From CAYVQZ01 sp964453435 (GTDB lineage Bacteria; Abyssobacteria; SURF-5): DNA of 47,140 nucleotides. This document shows positions 34,203-40,836 of this stretch, piece by piece; position 1 is the stretch's first letter; every line of letters begins with the position of its first letter. The notes beneath the pieces are model-generated. The model had not been told where the DNA came from, ran no database searches, and saw only the letters and a list, made by a program, of their open reading frames with translations. Made by a program: the position numbers and the translations under genes. Location of the stretch: positions 1-47,140 of the forward strand of contig CAYVQZ010000045.1 of NCBI GenBank assembly GCA_964453435.1. The letters are read 5' to 3'.

Positions 34203-34568
34203 GAGAGGAGTTCCTTAAGCCGAATCAAATTTTTTCCGAATCTAGCACACTTCCGTCGAGCTTGTCAATGCGGTTTATCTTGCGAACACGGAAGAGTGAA
34301 ACAACGGCCTTCTTATCCGGCTGGTTACACGGATTGAGCGATAACCCTTTTCACAAGACCCCGAGGCTCCGTCTTCGTGCCCTCCGCGGCAACTCTTTTC
34401 AATGCGTAAACCCATGAGTCCTCTCCCCGGGGGAGTTCTTCATCGCCGTCGTTTCTTAGCGGCATGTGGCAAAACCGGCGCGCATGCGCTATGCTTATCA
34501 CGCGGAAAGTTCCGGCATCCAGTCACGCTCATGCAAAACACGCGAAAAAGGATGCAGGCTAAGACTCG
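34203..34568. other. gene-free stretch
   Basis: This divergent space lies between the AAC(3)-like gene (minus) and the C39-like lipoprotein gene (plus). It should hold promoters for both, but I see no strong box, no repeat module and no RNA gene. Confidence 0.3.
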
Positions 34569-35189
34569 ATGAAACAAACCACAAATGGAGCGAATAAACG
34601 TCTTCTTGACAGGATGGGCGCGCTCTTGATTGCTGCAGGATTGTTGCTTGCGCTGACCGGATGCGCCGCGAGGGAGTACCGGAGAATCGGGGAGGGAGGA
34701 ACTCACTCGGTGTTCTGCGAGATTGTTCCGGTACCCGAAGGCGACCCGGTCTGCGGTCCTCAAGCCGTTATGCAAATATGTAAGTTTTGGGGCATCGAGG
34801 CGGACGAGCGCGACCTGATGCGCCAAACCGTCGACGCGCGCAATGAGGGCGCGCGGCTCGGCGCGTTGCGCGAGTGGGCGCAACAACGAGGACTCAACGC
34901 CCGGCTTTATCATGGTTCGCCGCAAGACCTCGCCGAGAAGCTTGCGGCGGGGATGCCCGTCATCGCCGTCCTGGATGTTAACCCCTATCCCGATATGCCC
35001 CATCCGTTGATCCAAAAGAGCTTTTGGGGTCATGCGGTCGTAGTCACCGGTTTCGATGACGTGTCGCAGGAGGTAATTCTCTGCGGCAGCGATGGGGAAT
35101 CAAGGGCGCCCTACAATAAGTTCTTCAGAGATTGGGAGGCCGCCAATTGGTTGACACTGCTCGTGTGGCCCAATATTGTTGAGCGATGA
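34569..35189 (+). CDS. C39-like cysteine peptidase lipoprotein
   Basis: The 206-residue protein has a lipoprotein signal (hydrophobic residues 16-30, lipobox LTGC with C32). A C39-type papain-like fold follows with C62 in VCGPQAV, H155 in GHAVVVTGF and D175 in CGSDG, so a full Cys-His-Asp triad is visible. The oxyanion glutamine usually found just before the cysteine is not obvious (PEGDPVCGP). C39 domains normally cleave leader peptides of exported small proteins, inside ABC transporters; here the domain is a separate membrane-anchored envelope protein. The architecture plus the following TPR gene resembles the PA2778-type peptidase modules near export or polysaccharide loci. It overlaps the next gene by four bases (ATGA). 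Confidence 0.8.
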   Translation: MKQTTNGANKRLLDRMGALLIAAGLLLALTGCAAREYRRIGEGGTHSVFCEIVPVPEGDPVCGPQAVMQICKFWGIEADERDLMRQTVDARNEGARLGALREWAQQRGLNARLYHGSPQDLAEKLAAGMPVIAVLDVNPYPDMPHPLIQKSFWGHAVVVTGFDDVSQEVILCGSDGESRAPYNKFFRDWEAANWLTLLVWPNIVER

Positions 35190-35836
35190 TGAATGCAGCG
35201 ATGAGAGCCACAGGCGTTATATGCCTCCTCTTGTTCTTGGGAAGCGGGTGCGCCCGCGCTCCGTACAGGGTCGGCTTCGCCCAAACGCAAGGGGTTTCCT
35301 TCGATAAGAAACCCCAGACCGCGGCAGACTACAATTCGTTGGGTGTGCATTACGAACTGGCCGGCCAATATGACAGAGCGATTGCCTTCTATAAAAGGTC
35401 TCTTTCTCCGGATGGCAAGAATCAATTTGCGAGGACGAATATGGGGAACGTCCTCGCCAAACTCGGCCGTTTCAGCGAGGCCGAAAAATGCTATCGGGAT
35501 GTCCTAGCCGAGACGCCCGACAATCTTGCGGCCATGAACAATCTGGCGTGGCTGCTCGTATCCACTGGCGACACCCGCGCGTGCGAGGAAGGCATCGAGC
35601 TCGCCGGTCGCTGTCTTTCCCTCGCCGAACAGGCCCCGTCAGGCGTGCGAGCGGTGATCCTGGATACGCTCGCCTGGGGGCATCACCGGCTCCATCAACG
35701 TGGCGAGGCGCTCCGAAATATGCAAGAAGCCGCCGACCTGCTTGGCCCCGTGGAACTCAACAACAACCCTTTGATATGGGGCCACTGGCGCGTGATCGCA
35801 CGAAACGGCGACGCCCTTCGCCGACCGCCGGACTAA
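35186..35836 (+). CDS. TPR-repeat lipoprotein
   Basis: The 216-residue protein has a short signal with lipobox GSGC (C22) followed by TPR repeats from about residue 45 to 190 (for example DYNSLGVHYELAGQYDRAIAFYKRSL and the next two repeats). TPRs bind protein partners, so it is likely a scaffold for the C39-like lipoprotein encoded just before it, with which it is translationally coupled. No enzymatic motif is seen. The two small membrane proteins downstream are plausible further partners. Confidence 0.82.
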   Translation: MMNAAMRATGVICLLLFLGSGCARAPYRVGFAQTQGVSFDKKPQTAADYNSLGVHYELAGQYDRAIAFYKRSLSPDGKNQFARTNMGNVLAKLGRFSEAEKCYRDVLAETPDNLAAMNNLAWLLVSTGDTRACEEGIELAGRCLSLAEQAPSGVRAVILDTLAWGHHRLHQRGEALRNMQEAADLLGPVELNNNPLIWGHWRVIARNGDALRRPPD

Positions 35837-35961
35837 ACGAATACACGTCTTTGTGATATTATTGATGTTGTTCCGCTTTAATCCCGGCGGAGATTTTGTT
35901 ATCATGTTGGCCGAAACAAGACGGGTTCAAGAAGCAGCCACATGTTCGGAGGAGAAAGAAA

Positions 35962-36246
35962 ATGACAAAATCGATTATTGCGGCCGTCGTAATTTTCGCA
36001 ATCCTCTTGACAGGTTCTCTGGCGCCATGCATTGCGGCGCCGCTCGTTTCTCAGACGGGCGAAACCGAAACGCAAGCGGAAAGCCATGACCAATCACTTG
36101 CCGCCCCTTCGACAATGGCAGCCGATGCGCAGGCGATGGACGACGTAACCGTAGGCCAAATGGTCCAGGGAATCACCAACGCCCAGCTTGTCGTGATCGG
36201 TCTCGGCGTGGTTCTCCTCGTCGTCGCCATAGCCGCAGTAACTTGA
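35962..36246 (+). CDS. small secreted membrane-anchored protein, paralogue 1
   Basis: The 94-residue protein has a signal peptide (about 1-26, ending CIAA), a polar, alanine- and glutamate-rich middle (27-70) and a C-terminal hydrophobic helix (about 73-93) that would anchor it. Just after the predicted cleavage point it reads APLVSQTGETETQ, which is shared with the next small protein. GGAGGAG six bases before the ATG is one of the strongest ribosome binding sites in the window. It follows the C39-like/TPR pair by 125 bases. No database family is recognised; the plan resembles the short PA2779-type proteins that accompany PA2778-type peptidases, but the similarity is in layout only. Confidence 0.75.
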   Translation: MTKSIIAAVVIFAILLTGSLAPCIAAPLVSQTGETETQAESHDQSLAAPSTMAADAQAMDDVTVGQMVQGITNAQLVVIGLGVVLLVVAIAAVT

Positions 36247-36448
36247 TAATGGGTTATAGTATATAATCGCGGATTTTTCGCGTCATGTGGATTCATTCAA
36301 CCCCCCGCAGCCCATTCTCAAAAAAGAAAAACCCTCATTGTCCCTTTCAGAAAGATGGAAGGAAGAGGGGTTAACGTCCGAATTCGTGCGAAGCTTGTTT
36401 TCACAGGCAACTACGCGGAAGCTGACACCAGGAAAGGAGAATGCTGAA

Positions 36449-36700
36449 ATGGCTCGGAAAATGGTGGCCGTGCTCATGATGGTGGCGCTGCTGCTGGGCG
36501 TCGGCTCGAGCGCTTTCGCGGCGCCGATTGTGTCCCAATGTTCAGAAACACAGAATGGCTCGGCTGCGGCTACCGCGCCCGACACCGCCCAACACGAGGC
36601 TGAGGCCGAATCCCTCGTCGTCGGCGACATCAGCAGCGAAGCGCTGTGGATAATCCTGGGCATTGCAATCGTGCTTGGCATTGTTATCATCGCCTCATGA
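36449..36700 (+). CDS. small secreted membrane-anchored protein, paralogue 2
   Basis: The 83-residue protein has a signal peptide (about 1-24, ending SSAFA), then APIVSQCSETQNG, a short acidic/alanine-rich middle and a C-terminal hydrophobic helix (64-82). The segment after the signal matches the preceding small protein (AP-L/I-VSQ, then SETQ/GETETQ), so the two are paralogues. GGAAAGGAGA lies nine bases before the ATG at 36449. A TATAAT at 36262-36267 in the 202-base gap could give it a separate promoter. One cysteine (in VSQC) is unique to this copy. Confidence 0.72.
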   Translation: MARKMVAVLMMVALLLGVGSSAFAAPIVSQCSETQNGSAAATAPDTAQHEAEAESLVVGDISSEALWIILGIAIVLGIVIIAS

Positions 36701-36820
36701 ACGACCTGTTTCGCGGATAACGCGTCTGCCTCGCATAAGAGCATGCGTATATGTGGCAGGTCGCGGATGGACGCCGATAAACACAGCGCGACGTAGCCGC
36801 AACCAAATTTCGCTTCAGGG

Positions 36821-36869
36821 ACAGTCCCGATTCTACGACACTTCGTGTCCGTAAATCTGGGACAGTCCC
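36821..36869 (+). repeat. 49-bp hairpin module, copy 2
   Basis: This is the counterpart of 26531-26579. It differs by two bases that pair with each other (GACAC-TTC-GTGTC versus GGCAC-TTC-GTGCC). Confidence 0.85.
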
Positions 36870-36964
36870 TTTCGCCCCGCATCACATTGTTACCGTTAAC
36901 ATTATGAGAGCCGCAGCATGAAAATCCCGATGGAAATTCACAATTCTGATAGACAGTAGTACAG
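36852..36964 (+). repeat. 113-bp module, copy 2
   Basis: This is a direct copy of 33271-33383. Upstream flanks are also shared (CAGCGCGACGTAGCCGCAAC at 36784 versus a near match at 33171), while the segment between flank and module differs. This is mosaic exchange. Confidence 0.85.
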
Positions 36965-37415
36965 ATTCTGGGAACACGAATGAGACGAATAAAGCGAAGG
37001 ACGCGAATGAACAGACGAGGGCAACAAAGATTCTTGACCGCGAATTACATCACGAATTAAGTGCGATGTAATACGTCGCGTCTACTCTCATCCTCCGCCC
37101 TTCATAAAGGGGGAAGATAACCGTCTTCAATCTGCGATAATCAGCGCAATCTGCGAATAAAAAGCCTTTCCCCGTGTGAATCCGTTCAAAAATCTTTCTG
37201 CCTTCCTTTGCGCTCCTCTCGGCTTTGCGGTTCGATGATGCTTTTGTGGTCCATTTGGTTGACCGTATTTCATTCGCCTCATTCGCCTTGTTCGCTCCAT
37301 TCGTGTTCCCGGAATCTGCGGCAATCTGCGGATAAAAACCTCGCGCCGTGGTTTCAGAAATCTTTGTGTCTTGTTCGTGTAATTCGTGGTCGGAAATACG
37401 GGCGGGCGTGCGGCC

Positions 37416-38402
37416 TTACAGGTAGCCGTTCTCGCTGAACCAGGCGATTGCGCTGCGGATGCTGTCGCGGATGGGCGTCTGCGGCATGCCGAGTTCGTTG
37501 ACAGCCTTGGAGGAATCCCAGAATGAGTATTCACTGCCGACGCGGACCCAGGCCGCGGTGGTGACGGGCGGCTTGCGGGTGACCGCCGCAAGAAGCTGGT
37601 AGAGGTAGCCCGAGGCGACCGCGACCGAGCGGGGAATTCGAATGGAGGGCGATTTGCCGCCGCCGATCTGGGCGATCAGGTCGAAGTATTCCTTTACGGC
37701 GACGTTCGTGTTTCCCAGGACATACTTCTCGCCGGGGTTCCCCTTTTCCATGGCGAGCACGTGGCCTTTGGCGGTATCGTCGATATCGGAGACATTGATT
37801 CCGCCATCCACGTAGCCCGGCAGTTTTCCTTTGATAATATTGATGATGAGCTGGCCGTTCGGTGTCGGCATGATGTCGCGCGGGCCGCAGGGGTTCGTCG
37901 GATTCACGATTACGACGGGCAGGCCGCGCCGATAATAATCGAGCGCCACCTGTTCGGCGCGGAACTTCGAGATATAGTAACGGTCTTTGGTGTGCCACAG
38001 GTTGAACTGGGCGCTCTCATCGGCGGGATGCTCCTTGCCGTGGGCTCCCAGCGCCGCGACCGAGCTCGTGTACACGACCTTTCTGATTTTCCGCTGGAGA
38101 CACGCTTCGAGCACCGTCTTTGTGCCCTGGACATTCACCCAGTACATCATTCTCGGGTCTGGCAACCATATCGCATAGATGGCCGCCAGATGGAACACGC
38201 GGCTGCATCCTTCGAGCGCGTTCAGGACGGAATGGAAGTCGGTGATGTCGCCGTAGACCAGGTCGACGTTAACGCCTTCGAGGTTTCGCAGGTCGTCGCT
38301 CTCGCGCACCAAAACCCTGACCTTGTTCTTTCTCTCCTCGAGCAGTTCTTTGACGACGGCGGAGCCGATGTATCCCGAGCCACCGGTAACAAGGATGTTC
38401 AT
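37416..38402 (-). CDS. NAD-dependent epimerase/reductase, HpnA or dihydroflavonol-reductase-like
   Basis: The 328-residue extended short-chain dehydrogenase has the N-terminal dinucleotide motif TGGSGYIGS, the HLAA segment, and the catalytic YxxxK (YYISK) after TSSVAALG. The sequence order VFHLAAIYAIWLPDPRMMYWVNVQGT closely recalls the hopanoid-associated sugar epimerase HpnA and dihydroflavonol 4-reductase-like proteins. No other hopanoid gene is in the window, so the substrate is open. A 3-beta-hydroxysteroid dehydrogenase-like role is also conceivable given the sterol-carrier gene nearby, but there is no direct evidence. It is transcribed away from the MerR cluster. Confidence 0.82.
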   Translation of the reverse strand: MNILVTGGSGYIGSAVVKELLEERKNKVRVLVRESDDLRNLEGVNVDLVYGDITDFHSVLNALEGCSRVFHLAAIYAIWLPDPRMMYWVNVQGTKTVLEACLQRKIRKVVYTSSVAALGAHGKEHPADESAQFNLWHTKDRYYISKFRAEQVALDYYRRGLPVVIVNPTNPCGPRDIMPTPNGQLIINIIKGKLPGYVDGGINVSDIDDTAKGHVLAMEKGNPGEKYVLGNTNVAVKEYFDLIAQIGGGKSPSIRIPRSVAVASGYLYQLLAAVTRKPPVTTAAWVRVGSEYSFWDSSKAVNELGMPQTPIRDSIRSAIAWFSENGYL

Positions 38403-38536
38403 TTGTCATCTCCGGGCAGTTAAATTGATGGTCAACTCTCTGACACACGAGACTGTCCAAAGGTTCATGGTGAAATTTATTCGCCTCGGAACAGTGAAAC
38501 TGTCTGACGGTTGTACATTTTGCCCAACAACAAGCT

Positions 38537-38653
38537 TTGGGGGCTGTACCCAATTACGGAATCCACCCCTCTTTTGCGTTGAGCGCAGCGAAATCACGCG
38601 CATTCGCGGGATAGATTGACGGGCTGTCCCCGAAGCACGGATTGCCGACCGTG
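38537..38653 (+). repeat. dispersed mosaic repeat, diverged copy D
   Basis: This is a diverged copy in the orientation of copy A: GGGGGCTGTACCCAATTACG at the left, CGCGCATTCGCGGGATAGAT in the middle and GGGCTGTCCCCGAAGCACGG at the right. It extends past copy A and matches the outer flank of copy B (CACGGATT-G/A-CCGACCGTGG). The rest of the gap 38403-38866 has no other structure except CAGTCCC remnants at 38665-38675. Confidence 0.82.
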
Positions 38654-38866
38654 GAACCTATTCACAGTCCCTTCCGCTCAGCAATCGTGAGGAAGATTCA
38701 CACAGCCTGAATCAACTTATCATTTGTTTTTCTAGAAGTCAATGAGAAAAATCCGGCAAAACAGAAGAAAGACGACGACAAATGCGAACAGGGAATGTCT
38801 GCAGGCCGGTTCGTTGGTGGGTTCTGATAGGCGATTCGGAGAGTGGGAAATGACGGGAAATGAGTA

Positions 38867-38918
38867 TTGACAACCGGGGCGTTTCGTGATATAGTGTATA
38901 GCGATGCTATACGCTATA
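38867..38918 (+). promoter_or_regulatory. promoter with palindromic operator for the merR gene
   Basis: TTGACA (38867-38872) and TATAGT (38890-38895) with a 17-base spacer make a near-consensus sigma70 promoter. A palindrome with 13-base arms, TATAGTGTATAGC (38890-38902) and GCTATACGCTATA (38906-38918), matches at 12 of 13 pairs around GAT. It covers the -10 box and the start of transcription. Its right arm also contains the direct repeat GCTATACG twice. Binding here would block transcription, so autorepression by the MerR protein encoded 11 bases further on is likely. Confidence 0.8.
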
Positions 38919-38928
38919 CGACGCAGCT

Positions 38929-39777
38929 ATGCCTGACATGCCGCAGAAAAAAAAGAAAGAACTCTTCAGGATGGGCGACCTGGTCAAACGCACCGGCGTC
39001 CAGAAGGAGACCATCCACTTCTATATCAATAAGGGGCTCCTCCCCCGCCCCATCAAGACCAGGAAAAACATGGCTTACTACGACGAAAGCTATGTTGAAC
39101 GTATCCGATTCATTAAAGAACTCCAGCTCAAAAGATTCCTGCCCCTTAACGTCATCAAGGAAATCATTTCCCAGACCGACGGAAAACTGTCGGCGACCGA
39201 GCTTGACGCGATTCGGATCGGCGGCTCCGGACTGATTTCTCAGGAGGAACTCCGACGCGAGTATGAACCCCACACCCTGGACGAACTGAGCGAGCGCAGC
39301 GGCCTCCCGCAGGACGAGATTCTCGAGATGGAGCGGTGCGAGATGATCCAGTCGGTTCCGGGCGACGGAGGAGAAACAGTGTATCGAAGCAACGAAATAA
39401 AGATTGTCGAGGCGTTCGCCCAAGTGCGGAGAGGCGGGCTCACGAAAGAAGCCGGGTTCGAGGTTGAAGACATGCGGCTTCACAGCGACCTGATCAACAT
39501 GCTCGCGATCGAAGAGGTAAAACTGTTCGGACGAAAGTTCGGACAGCGGTTCCAGCGAGACGCTAACAGTTTGCTTCCCCAGATAGCCGAGAACGCCGTT
39601 GAAAGCATCAACGTACTCATCGCGCATCTTCGCAGAAAGAAGATTTTGGAGGCGATCGAAGCGCTTACCAAATCGGGAGACAGCGGTCCGGGCGCGCGCG
39701 CCAAGAAAGGAGCGGCGTCTCGAACGGCTGGTTCGCGCACCAAGCGCGAAGGGGTGAAACGGAAACGGCGCTCGTAG
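38929..39777 (+). CDS. MerR-family transcriptional regulator
   Basis: The 282-residue protein has an N-terminal MerR winged helix (about 10-80: MGDLVKRTGVQKETIHFYINKGLLP, then RIRFIKELQLKRFLPL). A long C-terminal part includes a second short helix-turn-helix-like segment (HTLDELSERSGLPQDEILEM) and a lysine/arginine-rich tail (about 250-282). It is much longer than typical MerR proteins and lacks a recognisable ligand pocket. No Shine-Dalgarno is visible before the ATG at 38929; the leader would be only about 25 bases. It opens a same-strand cluster with the alpha/beta-hydrolase-like protein, molybdenum hydroxylase, SCP2 and DUF2148 genes and is the probable regulator. Confidence 0.88.
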   Translation: MPDMPQKKKKELFRMGDLVKRTGVQKETIHFYINKGLLPRPIKTRKNMAYYDESYVERIRFIKELQLKRFLPLNVIKEIISQTDGKLSATELDAIRIGGSGLISQEELRREYEPHTLDELSERSGLPQDEILEMERCEMIQSVPGDGGETVYRSNEIKIVEAFAQVRRGGLTKEAGFEVEDMRLHSDLINMLAIEEVKLFGRKFGQRFQRDANSLLPQIAENAVESINVLIAHLRRKKILEAIEALTKSGDSGPGARAKKGAASRTAGSRTKREGVKRKRRS

Positions 39778-39869
39778 CGTCGCTCATCCCTGTATGAAGG
39801 GTCTCGTCGAAATCTCTTCACACAGGCCGGGTGATTCCTTTTGCTGACGCCGAAAAGCGAGCTTTTTCC

Positions 39870-40772
39870 ATGACGACAACCACTTCAAGCGGCGAGGAGA
39901 CAGTGGGACGGCACGCAATCGTTCAGGGCGGCAGGGTCTATTTCAGAAAGGCCGGGCGCCGCGGCCAGCCGATCGTCATGCTGCACGGTGTTTTCACCTC
40001 TTCATTCCTGTGGCGCGACGTGCAGAGACTGCTCTCCGGGGACTACAGGACGCACGCTCTCGACCTTCCGGGCTGCGGCAAATCGGACAAACCGTCCTCG
40101 TCGGATTACAGTTGCTGGGCACAAGCGAGCGTCGTCGCCGCTTTCATGGACAAACTCAAACTGCAAGATGCGGTTATCGCATGCCACGGCGAGAGCAGCC
40201 GGATAGGCCAGGCAATAGCCTGTTCCCACCCGGACAAACTTTCGCGGCTCATCATCGTGAACGGCGTGTTTCATGAATATGGGCTGCCAATTGACGCCCG
40301 CGTGATTGCGAAGCTTGGCGAAATCCGCCGATTGTTTCCCGCCGTAAGCCGGGGCGATTTCATTCTGGACGAGCTCCTATCACAGGCGCTCCGCGAACGC
40401 CTGCGCCTCGACGATGTTCGTTTAAACCACGTTATCGGCGAATACATGAAATCGTGGGAAGGCCTTGAAGGGAAGATGGCCTTCGCGAATCTTGTAGCCG
40501 GTTTTGCCAAGGATGGGAACTCTCCGTGCACGGGCATTGACGCGCGAACGCTGATACTGTGGGGAGCGCGAGACCCGTTTCTTTCCGTAGAAGCGGCCGA
40601 GCGGCTCAGGCTCGAAGTGGGCCCGCGCGCTCATCTCGAGATACTGCCGGATTGCGGTCACTTCCCGCAGGAGGAGAATCCCCGAGCGGTGGCTGAGTCG
40701 ATAATGGATTTTTTGCGGGGTCGCCACAAAAAGCTTCAAACGATTTTTACGAACCGCTCGGGTTCGCGGTAA
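39870..40772 (+). CDS. alpha/beta-hydrolase-fold protein lacking the catalytic serine
   Basis: The 300-residue protein has the alpha/beta-hydrolase order: MLHGVFTSS (oxyanion loop), DLPGCGKSDKP, the elbow region, and late ILWGARDPF (acid) and DCGHFPQEENP (histidine). In the nucleophile elbow, where GHSMGG is usual, it reads CHGESS. Alignment by spacing to the following SHPDKLSRLI puts glycine 107 in place of the nucleophile. It may be a non-hydrolytic binding protein, or a neighbouring serine could act. The start is uncertain (ATG 39870 or GTG 39831; neither has a strong ribosome binding site). It lies between merR (92 bases) and the molybdenum hydroxylase (64 bases) on the same strand. Confidence 0.8.
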   Translation: MTTTTSSGEETVGRHAIVQGGRVYFRKAGRRGQPIVMLHGVFTSSFLWRDVQRLLSGDYRTHALDLPGCGKSDKPSSSDYSCWAQASVVAAFMDKLKLQDAVIACHGESSRIGQAIACSHPDKLSRLIIVNGVFHEYGLPIDARVIAKLGEIRRLFPAVSRGDFILDELLSQALRERLRLDDVRLNHVIGEYMKSWEGLEGKMAFANLVAGFAKDGNSPCTGIDARTLILWGARDPFLSVEAAERLRLEVGPRAHLEILPDCGHFPQEENPRAVAESIMDFLRGRHKKLQTIFTNRSGSR

Positions 40773-40836
40773 CGAAGCAGTGTATGGAGTCGCGCGGACA
40801 TATTCCGCGGGCAAGGGTCTTCTGAAGGAGGGTGTA

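Larger units (their letters stand above)
36701..37415. other. 715-base gene-free region with repeats
   Basis: No gene is supported. It contains the 49-base hairpin module (36821-36869) merged with the 113-base module (36852-36964). From about 37120 to 37345 it has degenerate sequence with recurring AATCTGCG and TTCG-rich words, a common low-information intergenic style. Confidence 0.6.
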
